The translations under genes were made by a program, and so were the position numbers. Of a DNA stretch of 33,165 nt, positions 10,101 through 17,758 are shown one piece after another. Source of the DNA: a virus. Position 1 is the stretch's first letter. The number at the start of each line of letters is the position of its first letter. The notes under the pieces were generated by a model that made no database searches, was not told the DNA's origin, and was given only the letters and a program-made list of their open reading frames with translations. The stretch spans positions 1-33,165 of the IMG/VR virus record IMGVR_UViG_3300028394_000210; one strand, given 5' to 3'.

Positions 10101-11317
10101 GAGCGAGCATTCGTTCCATTTCTGGTTCCCCAGCCAACGTTATGATTTTCAAAATTAGAGTTAATAATTTTATTGTCTAAAGTTGTTGGATAATAATATT
10201 CAGAAAGTAATATGTCTTTGATATCATATTTAAGATTTCCAACACTATCTCCATTTATAAACATTTCTGCACTACTTTGTGAAGTTACAATTTGAACTAA
10301 CATTGGTCTATCCCATTCACCAATATAATATGAAATAAAGTTAGTTCCTACCTTAAGAATTAAATTTGCTAAATCTACATATAGTCCATCATTACTAGAT
10401 ATTGGACCCATTATTCTTTTCATTGACAATGTAGATGAATTTATCTTTAACCACATTTCATATGTTTTTGTTTTATACTTATCTACTTCATTTAAAAATC
10501 CATACCCTGGAAGAATCAGCGATGGTTCATTTGCGGTATATGGATAAATCTTAGTAGAATTTGTGCAACCATAAACCATTGGATGTCCAGTATTTCTTGC
10601 ATAGGAGACATCGCCTTGAACAACATAATATCCTTGCTTATCTGTATAGGTTCCTGTTGGTTGATTAAAAGCTGTATTATATTGTGATGCTAAAATACCA
10701 GATGTTTTTGGAATAGCTATTGTTGTTGGAATTGTTGATTTTTGACTTCCTAAGTCTTCTACGTTAAAATCTTCTGCCCATTTTCCAACGGTAAGTCCAT
10801 TAACCATAACAGCAACTCTGTCTGCAGATGCTGGAGCAGAATAATTAAATCTTAAAACAACTTTTGCTCCAGTAACCGTGGTATTAAAAGTAGCAGAAAC
10901 ATATTGATAATTATACATATCTTCTGTAATTGTAATGGTTGGAGTTGAATATGTAATTGTTCCACCAATATCATATCCTATCGCAATCTGTGTAATATAT
11001 GGACTTGCTTTTGAAACATATGCACCAATAGTAAAACTATCGCTATTTGAGTTAAATGTAAAATCACTTGTTGCTGTAAAAAATGTTCCAGAATTAACGC
11101 CATCTTTATACAGCAATGATACTGTTGTTCCAAGTTTAGGGTTTAATTCAGTTGTGGTTGTACCCAAAAAACTTGAGGTAAAAGTCCAGTTAGTGGATAA
11201 ACTTCTTTGTGCATCTGTAATTAAAGATAGATATTTGGCATCACTATCTAGTGTCCACAAAGCTAATGGGTGCTGTTGTAGAATTTTGTCTGCATAAAGA
11301 TTGGAAGAGTTTGCCAT
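7166..11317 (-). CDS. giant tail protein with LamG-like domains
   Basis: 1383 aa from MANSSNLYADKILQ. A longer in-frame GTG start upstream would run through the -10 element, so ATG 11317 is preferred. YADKILQQHPLALWTLD at the N-terminus is typical of phage tail proteins with concanavalin/LamG folds. Several beta-sandwich repeats follow, for example TYEMWLKINSSTLSMKRIMG...LYVDLANLILKVG (~290-340) and a later YNPE-like segment near 1200-1300. Thr/Ser/Asn content is high and Cys very low. It is probably a virion-surface adhesion or receptor-binding protein that touches host glycans. It lies between the RNR gene and the portal operon, an unusual place for a tail gene. Confidence 0.75.
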   Translation of the reverse strand: MANSSNLYADKILQQHPLALWTLDSDAKYLSLITDAQRSLSTNWTFTSSFLGTTTTELNPKLGTTVSLLYKDGVNSGTFFTATSDFTFNSNSDSFTIGAYVSKASPYITQIAIGYDIGGTITYSTPTITITEDMYNYQYVSATFNTTVTGAKVVLRFNYSAPASADRVAVMVNGLTVGKWAEDFNVEDLGSQKSTIPTTIAIPKTSGILASQYNTAFNQPTGTYTDKQGYYVVQGDVSYARNTGHPMVYGCTNSTKIYPYTANEPSLILPGYGFLNEVDKYKTKTYEMWLKINSSTLSMKRIMGPISSNDGLYVDLANLILKVGTNFISYYIGEWDRPMLVQIVTSQSSAEMFINGDSVGNLKYDIKDILLSEYYYPTTLDNKIINSNFENHNVGWGTRNGTNARSTGDSFIGSASILYTVGSTGTTGGINTVTAPTTVAITAVTPSSPSVGYVKYTGNNIYSVGDTVTTSNLAPAGYNGTFTVTEVTDTYFVVANATTTTVTDGIGSSTSTNTKLIPISPGNTYTYSIYMKDVNTGKQYNNVIDYYDSSLGLISGSSSIGPATTISSSDWTRVTYTFTVPETVGTSPTVPAYARPYTYSSTTFAVGDSGKTVYYDGALFQQSTLANPYVYRTPASNIEQDWIGFYAHSNVSLEVSCVAVYNYGITKSTALSRFSYGQAVGFPKDVVSAYSGSAIVPDYTLAKYANNQNYGVSQSNTWKSAVTNNNFIVDKDTLSTPNYTLPIIEIEPSSTLTQTDMLNALSSINATYFDLQPNSTWNGIESRISFNNFKQISNDIDMFYTVFDKSENNTDTKQIIFQIVDINKPKNYLEVSILNNTLGYYFYYNSDTASTLATFSASSLNTKYAAAINITNLVTKNSNFSKFFANRENLKIYVGGSKDFTDDQTFTGKIYIVGFGDLRNYGKVSSSFNPDGYYSTITAGSLNTHIANYTLLLNNGWSGQSFMDIAVNSYWQDIVPLSRLAKTVDGQYRLDYLQFNVDYPNQIDATSADTKTYLTFQTGGNPDITTFANTTIVGTDRYLNITSAWTNTKYQVTDGTVVYIPTNVSSSTLTLGIHIETNSPGVIMNPTNIRHLQIAAQAIGSSTTIGTNGDELISFGAGNNPILISKSNDPYYYLTSQSGFRVVGTNASTRGYYSNINKDKYDDFSIGAIQFSAKFPLTQFANTETLMFELENVDDSTKVKFYVIGETSALTRGRIYAKDQSGAAYTSLKYYLNGVEVDRAIVSIDEWFMLGIKFTTDYSLNSKAGKFNFSGKQLINHFEYFQPNSSQRNSPIYIYPKWINVRYSAIASKTWNDYTALTWQDVATSPATSVFVGTNPSNIQEVFSGTGKKIVGKDYSYPYLIPQSFLYRAFMAIETTTSDAIPL

Positions 11318-11325
11318 GATAATTA

Positions 11326-11334
11326 ATTTTACCA
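11326..11334 (-). promoter_or_regulatory. extended -10 promoter for the LamG tail gene
   Basis: Minus-strand TGG-TAAAAT, 8 nt before ATG 11317, with no Shine-Dalgarno between. A leaderless or near-leaderless mRNA is expected. Confidence 0.5.
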
Positions 11335-11353
11335 CACTACAAACAAAAATACC

Positions 11354-11376
11354 CTGCCAAATTAATGACAGGGCAT
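11354..11376 (-). terminator. intrinsic terminator after the RNR gene
   Basis: Minus-strand hairpin GCCCTG / CAGGGT with a 12-nt loop, followed by ATTTTTGTTTG. It closes the RNR transcript before the LamG gene promoter. Confidence 0.75.
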
Positions 11377-11388
11377 CTCTGTGAGTTT

Positions 11389-13428
11389 TTACTTTTTGTC
11401 TGGAATTTTGATTTCACAGTAGTCAGTGGTGCAGTATGCCTCACCCTGTGCCTCAAGATTGTCTACGCCGTCATAGATAGCAGAGAAGTCAATCTTTGCT
11501 AGTCTTCCAATGTAGTAGTCGTACTCTTCTTCTGTAATTTCAGAGTATGGCTGCTGTGGGTAAACTGTGTTTCCCATTGGCAAGAATGAAACTGCCTTTA
11601 GCTGTCCCTCATACATATTTAGTACAGAAGAGATATGCTGCTTTTCAGTTGCGGTATCAAATGATAGCGTTACTGAAACACCATTGTCTGACCAGTACTT
11701 CTGAGCAGTAGCAGCAAGGGCTGTCTTCTCAAATAGAGTTACATCCTTCTCTGCTCGCTTCTGTCCTGAAGCAATCGGGAAGTATACTACAGAAGTATTT
11801 GCTGAAACTAGGTCTGCCTCAATCTTATACCCTGCTGCTTTGAACAAGTGTAGCATTGGGTCTGTGTTTCCAAAACGAATTGCTCTTAGGTAGAACTTTC
11901 CGCCTGGACCCCAGTGAACACCAGGTGTTGCACCTGAAAGGATTGACACAGAACCAGATGGCTTTACTGTGGTTACACGAATTGATTCACGAACACACAT
12001 CCACTCTGAGTACTTGTTATCGTAGTAACGAATCTTGTTATAGCCATCGTCCATCCATTCACGAGTGGCAGGTAGTCCATGCTCGTCAGCAAATGATGCA
12101 ATACCTGTTAGCGATGTTCCGATTCTACGGTTTCTCTGCATGATGCCGTTGGTTTGCTGCCAGTGTGTAGGAAGAAGCGTTACAGTCTTTCCATATAGGT
12201 AAGCAAACTTTAGAGTGCGTAGGAAGTCTTCCTTGCTCTCGTGACGGTTTAGGTGTACTTCTACTAGGGTACATAGCTCGTATGACTCTAGTGGCTGTTC
12301 TGCACACGGATTGAACCCCATCACACGATAGTCCTTGCCATCTGCAGGGTCTGCTAGGCGACCATAATTACGAGCAACATCTAGCCAAATAAATCCTGGC
12401 TCTCCATTGTCAACGATGCGGTCTACATACTTCTCGTAGTCCATTCCTACGGTTGCTTCGATAGAGTTGTTAGACATCCAAGCCCAACCTGGGTTTTCTG
12501 GGTCATATGAATTACGCTCTGGGAATACATCTGCATTCTTTAGGTTTAGGAAATCTTCATCTCCATCTACCCCGAGTGCAAGAGTAGCAGAACGACGAAC
12601 GTTACCAGAAACAACACAAGTACCAATAAGGTTGATAAGGTCAACGATGGCACGAGCATCTAGTTGTTCTCCAACACGACCAGTCAGAACGTGACTGATT
12701 CTTTCGTGTAGTTTGATTAGTGGTTCTGGACCAGAGGCTACGCCACCAAATCCTTTAATTGGAGCACCTTCTAGGCGAACTTCTGAATAGTCAAACTTCT
12801 GGATGTTTTGACCTGAACGAAGATATGAGTTGATTAGAAGACGAGTTGCTTCTACCCAACCTTCACGAGTGTCGGGAACAACATAAGTTACTTCTGGTTC
12901 TGTTGGTGCATAGATTGGAAAATTCTTATCTTTTCCAAGGGTGTCAAAGCCAACTCCAATACCAAGCATAAGAGCATCCATCACCCAAGCAAAAAGAGCA
13001 CCTGGGTCATTCTTGTCTAGGTCTTTAGTTGATACCATTGCACAGTTTTGTAGAGCTGCTGAGTTACGCTTTTCCATTGTGAGTGGTGTTCCAAATGTCC
13101 ACATACCACGACCTGGTGGTGTCCACTTAAGATTAAACATTCTATCGAATGCTTCCTGTGCTGACTTCTGTGCCTTATAGTCATTCCAGGGGAGACGATT
13201 CTCCTTTGCATGGTTTTTCTGGACAGAATACATACCTTCAATAACTCTGCGTACTACTTCGTACCAGCGTTCTTTAGTTCCGTCTTCTTTGACTCGTGAG
13301 TAGGTGCGAACAAAGGTAATTTCTCCAAGAGCATTACCTCCTGCATCCACGAATCCAAAGGGTGATTCGACTGATTTGTACTTTTCAACAAAATCATTCG
13401 GTAGGGTAAATGAGAAAAATTCCGACAT
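11389..13428 (-). CDS. nrdJ: adenosylcobalamin-dependent ribonucleoside-triphosphate reductase (class II, monomeric)
   Basis: 679 aa. It reduces ribonucleotides to deoxyribonucleotides with a B12-derived radical, feeding phage DNA synthesis without oxygen dependence. Visible family marks are WTPPGRGMWTFG (~102), NCAMVS (first active-site Cys), GNVRRSATLALG (~275), NPCAEQPLESYELCTLVE (radical-site Cys and second redox Cys, ~370-390), VKPSGSVSILSGATPGVHWG (~490), and a C-terminal YCTTDYCEIK pair that re-reduces the active site. It is slightly shorter than Lactobacillus RTPR (about 740 aa), with no ATP-cone seen at the N-terminus. It has its own TGG-TATACT promoter, a ribosome site (AAAGGTGG) and a terminator, so it is an independent cassette inside the virion-gene block. 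The host must supply or import cobalamin. Confidence 0.93.
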   Translation of the reverse strand: MSEFFSFTLPNDFVEKYKSVESPFGFVDAGGNALGEITFVRTYSRVKEDGTKERWYEVVRRVIEGMYSVQKNHAKENRLPWNDYKAQKSAQEAFDRMFNLKWTPPGRGMWTFGTPLTMEKRNSAALQNCAMVSTKDLDKNDPGALFAWVMDALMLGIGVGFDTLGKDKNFPIYAPTEPEVTYVVPDTREGWVEATRLLINSYLRSGQNIQKFDYSEVRLEGAPIKGFGGVASGPEPLIKLHERISHVLTGRVGEQLDARAIVDLINLIGTCVVSGNVRRSATLALGVDGDEDFLNLKNADVFPERNSYDPENPGWAWMSNNSIEATVGMDYEKYVDRIVDNGEPGFIWLDVARNYGRLADPADGKDYRVMGFNPCAEQPLESYELCTLVEVHLNRHESKEDFLRTLKFAYLYGKTVTLLPTHWQQTNGIMQRNRRIGTSLTGIASFADEHGLPATREWMDDGYNKIRYYDNKYSEWMCVRESIRVTTVKPSGSVSILSGATPGVHWGPGGKFYLRAIRFGNTDPMLHLFKAAGYKIEADLVSANTSVVYFPIASGQKRAEKDVTLFEKTALAATAQKYWSDNGVSVTLSFDTATEKQHISSVLNMYEGQLKAVSFLPMGNTVYPQQPYSEITEEEYDYYIGRLAKIDFSAIYDGVDNLEAQGEAYCTTDYCEIKIPDKK

Positions 13429-13463
13429 AGTGTTTCCACCTTTCCATAACTGTGATTAGTATA

Positions 13464-13472
13464 AGTATACCA
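13464..13472 (-). promoter_or_regulatory. extended -10 promoter of the RNR cassette
   Basis: Minus-strand TGG-TATACT. It is followed by TTATACTAATCACAG and GGAAAGGTGG before ATG 13428. The start region resembles that of the rightward gene at 23494. Confidence 0.6.
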
Positions 13473-13492
13473 TAGTTTTTAAAAAAGTAAAA

Positions 13493-13669
13493 CTATGTTA
13501 ATTCTTGCTCAAAAATTATGTCAGAATATTCAGTTTGGCAGGGACCACAAATTATTGAAGGTCTTTCTTCATTGTTTGTAACATAATATAGCCTAGCATT
13601 TTCAGTAGGGCACTCTTCTCCATGACAAGTTATCCACCAACCAAAACGTTTTACTACTTCATCTTCCAT
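13493..13669 (-). CDS. zinc-ribbon-like mini-protein
   Basis: 58 aa (MEDEVVKRFGWW...). The Cys pattern CHGEEC then CGPC suggests one small zinc-binding knuckle. The ATG at 13669 overlaps the stop of the fibre gene (TAATG), so it is translationally coupled to the fibre. An upstream in-frame ATG (MGI) would lie inside the fibre gene and is less likely. No function known. Confidence 0.65.
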   Translation of the reverse strand: MEDEVVKRFGWWITCHGEECPTENARLYYVTNNEERPSIICGPCQTEYSDIIFEQELT

Positions 13670-15612
13670 TATGCCCACGCTCCAAAACTGTTACTAGATG
13701 TTGCAGAACCTATTGGTGTAAGTTTTATAAATGAGTCGGCACCTAGAGTTAGGGTTAGGGTTGCTGGGGCAATTCCGTTTGTTCCACCAAAGTTAATAGA
13801 AAAACTTCCAGCTGTTGTGGAAGTTCTAATTATTCCACGCATTACAATTCTATGCCAGTTTCCGCTTGCTGTAACAACTGTAAGTGTTCTGTTAGTATTT
13901 TGTTGCATTGCATAAAATGATGAAGCAGTAGATATAGTAGTTACTGCAGCAACGTTTTGAATAATGTTTCCTTCAGCTAGTATTGTTGTGCCAGTAGGAT
14001 ATGAAAATGTTATGGCTTCCGAAGTTGGTGCATTTGTTGTGTATGATGTCTGTAAATATAAAGTTGCTTCAATTTGATATGCAGTAGATGTAGCCAATGG
14101 AAGAGCAAGTCCAAATACGCTTCCAGAAATAGCAGCACCACCAGTAGATGTTCCAGTAACAGCAATAGAACTTTGATTTGAATAGAAATAATTTGATTCA
14201 ATTAGTGCCCTGCCAGATGTGGTAAATGGGGTAGCTAAAAAGTTTGCATTATTATACTCCACAGCACCAGCAACTGGTGTACTTAAAACAGAACTAGATG
14301 CACTAAAGTATAGTGGGGCTGTGTCTACTGCTGTTCCACCTGCTCTAAGGTCTACTGAACTTGCGAATGTAGTGATACCAGTAATTGATATATTAGCACT
14401 TGCATTTCCAATAGTTAAAGAGTCTGTATTTGATGTTCCAATAGAAATAGTGCCATTTCCATTTGATAATGGTCCACTTCCAAGACCACCGTTGATGGTT
14501 ACATCTCCACCAACACCACCTGTTGTATTTGAAGCACCACCAGTAATAAAAATGTCTCCACCACTTGCAGTGCTAGTTCCAGTAGTTGCCGAACCACCAG
14601 TAATAGTTAGGCTACCGCCAGTACCAGTTGTGTTTGTGGTTCCACCAGCAGTAATTGTAATTGCTCTACCAGGTGAAGTAGCAATTGGTGTTCCCATAGC
14701 AATTGCAAGGGTAGCTGATGTGCTAGTAATGTCTCCACCATTTACAGCAATGTCTCCAGTAAATGTATTTGTTGCTGCTCCAAGAGAAGCATATGTTCCA
14801 GATAGGTCAGGAATATCTGTTGATACTAATGCACGGAAAGCAGGTGATGCACTTGGTCCTGCTGCTGGCCCAGCAAGAACATAGTTTGTAGTTTTAGAAC
14901 CATATGGATTTGTAGTATCTCCATATCCAATAGATGCTGCAGAAATTGCTGTTCCATTACCAGAAAGCAAACCAGTAATACTTGTTGTCAGAGTGATGGC
15001 TGGTGTGGTTGTTGCATTTGCTACTGTTCCAGCAAAACCATTGGCAGAAACTACCGATAGTGTTGTAACTGTTCCATCTCCACTACCTGCTCCAATGTCT
15101 GACCTAAAGTTTGCTGCCGACCTTGCAGTTACTGTATTGTCTGCATTTATTCTTAAAAATGTAATTGCTGATGGATTTGTAAGTGTAAATATATTTGAGC
15201 CAACAGTTGTGGCTCCTAAAGATGTTCTACCTGTTGCTGGTGTAAGACCTGTACTTCCACCGTCCCATTGAGCACGTTCATTGTAGGCAGTTGTCCAATA
15301 TCCTTGTGTTGTCGTATCTGGAATAGAGTATCCAGAAGCTAAAGATATTGCAAATGTTCCAGAAGTAGTAATTGTTGATGGAGTTACAGACAATCCTGTA
15401 GGAACCGTCATTCCTACCGAGGTTACTGTTCCAGAACCTCCTCCACCTGCAGCAGTAGAAAAATAAGATAGGGACGACCATTGAGTTGTGCCATCACCTA
15501 TCTTAAATTTTACTGTATCAGTTTCGTAACCAATTTCTCCTGCAGCAAGCACTGGGTCTAAAGCAGACCATCTACCTGAAGTACCTCGTTTTTGCTGCTG
15601 GATATTTGCCAT
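13669..15612 (-). CDS. tail fibre, Mtd-like N-terminus, Gly/Thr repeat shaft
   Basis: 647 aa. The N-terminus (residues 1-55: RGTSGRWSALDPVLAAGEIGYETD, then VKFKIGDGTTQWSSL) matches the virion-attachment domain found on many phage fibres (Mtd N-terminal type). A shaft of Gly/Thr/Ser/Ala-rich repeats follows (for example TGTGGSLTITGGSATTGTST). The C-terminal ~190 residues form a receptor-binding domain preceded by AGAVEYNNANFLATPF and ending in GAWA. The same arrangement occurs in the fibre at 16673-17740, so the two share a C-terminal module. It starts 1 bp after the upstream chaperone-like gene. Confidence 0.82.
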   Translation of the reverse strand: MANIQQQKRGTSGRWSALDPVLAAGEIGYETDTVKFKIGDGTTQWSSLSYFSTAAGGGGSGTVTSVGMTVPTGLSVTPSTITTSGTFAISLASGYSIPDTTTQGYWTTAYNERAQWDGGSTGLTPATGRTSLGATTVGSNIFTLTNPSAITFLRINADNTVTARSAANFRSDIGAGSGDGTVTTLSVVSANGFAGTVANATTTPAITLTTSITGLLSGNGTAISAASIGYGDTTNPYGSKTTNYVLAGPAAGPSASPAFRALVSTDIPDLSGTYASLGAATNTFTGDIAVNGGDITSTSATLAIAMGTPIATSPGRAITITAGGTTNTTGTGGSLTITGGSATTGTSTASGGDIFITGGASNTTGGVGGDVTINGGLGSGPLSNGNGTISIGTSNTDSLTIGNASANISITGITTFASSVDLRAGGTAVDTAPLYFSASSSVLSTPVAGAVEYNNANFLATPFTTSGRALIESNYFYSNQSSIAVTGTSTGGAAISGSVFGLALPLATSTAYQIEATLYLQTSYTTNAPTSEAITFSYPTGTTILAEGNIIQNVAAVTTISTASSFYAMQQNTNRTLTVVTASGNWHRIVMRGIIRTSTTAGSFSINFGGTNGIAPATLTLTLGADSFIKLTPIGSATSSNSFGAWA

Positions 15613-15613
15613 A

Positions 15614-15847
15614 CTACTCTACTGTTAGTTTATCAAGTTCAGCCTGATACTCTGTAATGGCTGCAGTCAAAGTTGCAATTGCATCATTAGCTTGCTCCAA
15701 AAGATTTTCATCAATTGGGTCTTTTGACTCTGCTACTTGCTTGTTCAAAGTGTGCTGATATCCTTCTGCTGCAAACTGTTGAATACGTTGAGTTAGAAGG
15801 TTTTGTTTTTGCTCTGTAGTTAAAAGAGCACCGAAATCAATTGACAT
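15614..15847 (-). CDS. small helical protein, probable fibre accessory
   Basis: 77 aa, nearly all helical: MSIDFGALLTTEQKQNLLTQRI then a coiled-coil C-terminus (ATLTAAITEYQAELDKL). It has a GAAAGGAAT ribosome site and its own extended -10. It lies 1 bp before the fibre start. Similar small proteins precede fibre genes in other phages. A chaperone or virion-linker role is inferred. Confidence 0.65.
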   Translation of the reverse strand: MSIDFGALLTTEQKQNLLTQRIQQFAAEGYQHTLNKQVAESKDPIDENLLEQANDAIATLTAAITEYQAELDKLTVE

Positions 15848-15882
15848 GATATTCCTTTCGAATAGATTAATTGTGTATATTG

Positions 15883-15891
15883 ATTATACCA
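15883..15891 (-). promoter_or_regulatory. extended -10 promoter for fibre operon
   Basis: Minus-strand TGG-TATAAT, 35 nt before ATG 15847. It diverges from the lysin promoter at 15950. Confidence 0.6.
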
Positions 15892-15949
15892 TAGAGTCTT
15901 CTGTGAACATAACAAATATTTTAAAATTGTAGTTTTTGGCATTAATATT

Positions 15950-15958
15950 TGGTATAAT
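15950..15958 (+). promoter_or_regulatory. extended -10 promoter of the lysin cassette
   Basis: Plus-strand TGG-TATAAT with no good -35. The predicted start is near 15965, right at the first hairpin of the leader. Confidence 0.6.
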
Positions 15959-15965
15959 TGTATTG

Positions 15966-16055
15966 AACTTCCCACAAGGAAGTTTTTGCTTTATCGGACT
16001 CTACTTCATAAAGAATACTGTCTGCCAGAATACCGTTGCAATTTAACGGTAGAGT
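15966..16055 (+). ncRNA. structured 5' leader of the lysin mRNA with terminator-like hairpin
   Basis: Three successive perfect stems occur: AACTTCC/GGAAGTT (15966-15984, loop CACAA, followed by TTT); CTTTAT/ATAAAG (15989-16013); TACCGTT/AACGGTA (16031-16051, 7-nt loop). ACTCTAC at 15998 can also pair with GTAGAGT at 16049, which competes with the last two stems. The first stem plus T-run looks like an attenuator. I recognise no known riboswitch and it does not fold as a tRNA. Confidence 0.5.
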
Positions 16056-16084
16056 AACAACATAAAAAATAAGGAGGTAGCAAA

Positions 16085-16639
16085 ATGATTAAAAAATTTG
16101 CTGCAGTAGGCGTAATGGTTTTAACGCTTACAACGTGTTCAACACCTGCACAAGGTATTGTACAAAAACCAATTGTTTCAAATGTAACACAAAGTAATTT
16201 TGATAATAAGCCATCTATTAGTTTTGAAAAACAAATAGTCTTAAAATCAAATACTAAAAAATTAAATAATGCAATTGCTAAACTTAAGCAATATGTAGGA
16301 AAGACTTGGTATGTCTTTTCAGGCAATACCCCTAATGGTTGGGATTGCTCAGGTCTAACAATGTGGACCTATCAACAACTCGGAATTGAGTTAAAGCACA
16401 GTGCAAGTGCCCAGAAAAACTCTGGTAAAAAATATAAAACCCCAAAAATTGGTGACGTAGTTGCTTTCGGATGGAAAAACTATTCTGGAGCACAACACGT
16501 TGGTATATACATTGGTAATGGAAATATGATTCATTCTCCAGCTCCTGGACATAGGACACAAATTATAAGTGTTAAAAAATGGACTAAGATGAATTGGAAT
16601 ACTAAAGTCACATATACTAGATTTATAGAAACAAATTAA
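16085..16639 (+). CDS. secreted NlpC/P60 peptidoglycan hydrolase (lysin)
   Basis: 184 aa. The N-terminus MIKKFAAVGVMVLTLTTCSTPAQG is a signal peptide, and LTTC could be a weak lipobox, so the protein may be exported by the host Sec system and possibly lipidated. A linker runs to ~60. The NlpC/P60 domain follows (~65-180): NGWDCSGLTMW (catalytic Cys), GDVVAFGWKN, AQHVGIYIGNGNMIHSPAPG (catalytic His). It would cut a peptide bond in host peptidoglycan. It is the only rightward gene inside the leftward virion block, with its own promoter, structured leader, strong AAGGAGGT site and shared terminator. It may be the endolysin, or a cell-wall modifying moron. Confidence 0.82.
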   Translation: MIKKFAAVGVMVLTLTTCSTPAQGIVQKPIVSNVTQSNFDNKPSISFEKQIVLKSNTKKLNNAIAKLKQYVGKTWYVFSGNTPNGWDCSGLTMWTYQQLGIELKHSASAQKNSGKKYKTPKIGDVVAFGWKNYSGAQHVGIYIGNGNMIHSPAPGHRTQIISVKKWTKMNWNTKVTYTRFIETN

Positions 16640-16641
16640 TA

Positions 16642-16672
16642 AAATACCCTGGCTCAAAAGGTCGGGGTATTT
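16642..16672. terminator. bidirectional terminator between lysin and fibre gene
   Basis: AAATACCC/GGGTATTT stem with a 15-nt loop. It is T-rich on the right side and AATAAAAT on the other strand. The two genes converge on it and the fibre stop codon overlaps the T-run side. Confidence 0.75.
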
Positions 16673-17740
16673 TTATGCCCATCCGCCAATGTTGATTTCT
16701 GATGCACTTGAACCTAATGCAGTAATTTTACAATAAGAACCAGTCTTAACAATCATTTGAGTTGTATAGGTAGCTCCACTACCAGTTGCACTTAATGTAA
16801 ATGCTGGTCCAAAATTGCCTCCTCCAGAACCAGTCTGAATTATTCCAGACCATCTAAAAATAGAGTATCCATTATCAGATGCAGCATATGAGGTTCTAAT
16901 TGCCTTGCTAACTCCAAGACCAGACAAAAACTCAAATGTTGGTGTTCCTGCAGTTGCAAGAGTTGCCATGAGCATCTGATTTTGTGTATCAATTTCATAA
17001 CTAGTATTTGTTGGACCCTTTAGCAAAAATGTAATAGAACCAGAACCAGAACCATTATATGTCAAATTGTGATAAACCCTAATTGACATTTCTACAAAAT
17101 ATGCTTGAGAACCAGCAAGGTAAATGCTTTTATTGAAAGCATAAAAATCTGTAGTTATTGGAGCACCTGCAGAAGAAACCGACTGTGTATTATCTGAGTT
17201 TAATCTAAGAATATTTTGTGCTGGCAGTAAACCACGACCTGCTGTAGTATTATTTACTTTTGGGGTAGCGTAAATAACGTTTCCATCATACTCAAATGCT
17301 CCAGCACTAGGATTTGTAAGTTTTGTACCAGATGTCATAATTATTGGTGCAATGCTAGTTGTTCCAGCAACAAGATTGAGAGTTCCATTTAGCGTTGTAT
17401 TGTCTGCATATAGCTTTAATGCAGAAATGTTTGTTGTGCTTGTTCCATTTCTAGTTATTCGTAATTCCGCTGATGTATCTCCTGAGCTTGAACCTGCCTG
17501 GGCGTACATTACACCGCTGGACGCAAGAAATCTACCTTCTGTTGTTGTGGCATCATTAAAAAGTAGTTGAGTAGCAGCACTCATTGTTATTGGAGCAGTA
17601 AAAGTGTTTGCTCTTGCTAGTACTGCAACACCATCAGAGATATCTGTGTGGTAGTTGGTAAGAGCAGTAACAATATTTGCAGAGTCAGATAGGGCTGGTA
17701 CTGTAGCGTCCAAGCTATTGGCTGTAATGGTAGGAGACAT
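16673..17740 (-). CDS. tail fibre / receptor-binding protein
   Basis: 355 aa. The N-terminal ~40 residues (SPTITANSLDATVPALSDSAN) are a probable attachment segment. The middle holds a fibre motif, GAFEYDGNVIYATP then RGLLP. The C-terminal ~180 residues form a beta-rich knob ending in EINIGGWA. The knob matches the other fibre (15612-13669) in layout and in the terminal Gly-x-Trp-Ala. Both resemble fibre ends of many marine and soil podo/siphophages. TGA-TATAAT ends 6 nt before its ATG, so the mRNA is probably leaderless. No Shine-Dalgarno is visible. Confidence 0.78.
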   Translation of the reverse strand: MSPTITANSLDATVPALSDSANIVTALTNYHTDISDGVAVLARANTFTAPITMSAATQLLFNDATTTEGRFLASSGVMYAQAGSSSGDTSAELRITRNGTSTTNISALKLYADNTTLNGTLNLVAGTTSIAPIIMTSGTKLTNPSAGAFEYDGNVIYATPKVNNTTAGRGLLPAQNILRLNSDNTQSVSSAGAPITTDFYAFNKSIYLAGSQAYFVEMSIRVYHNLTYNGSGSGSITFLLKGPTNTSYEIDTQNQMLMATLATAGTPTFEFLSGLGVSKAIRTSYAASDNGYSIFRWSGIIQTGSGGGNFGPAFTLSATGSGATYTTQMIVKTGSYCKITALGSSASEINIGGWA

Positions 17741-17746
17741 GGTTAA

Positions 17747-17755
17747 ATTATATCA
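17747..17755 (-). promoter_or_regulatory. extended -10 promoter, leaderless fibre gene
   Basis: Minus-strand TGA-TATAAT then exactly 6 nt then ATG 17740. It begins 4 bp after the stop codon of the preceding gene. Confidence 0.6.
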
Positions 17756-17758
17756 TAT

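Noticed and set aside
14219-14884. 221-aa plus-strand frame, Pro/Val rich
   Set aside because: Antisense of the Gly/Thr repeat shaft of the fibre gene.
15998-16055. tRNA-like pairing in the lysin leader
   Set aside because: It has a 7-bp outer stem and a 7-nt-loop arm but no T-loop consensus, no anticodon arm, and is too short. No tRNA was recognised anywhere in the window.
16006-16326. 106-aa minus-strand frame over the lysin leader
   Set aside because: Antisense of a recognised NlpC/P60 gene and its leader.
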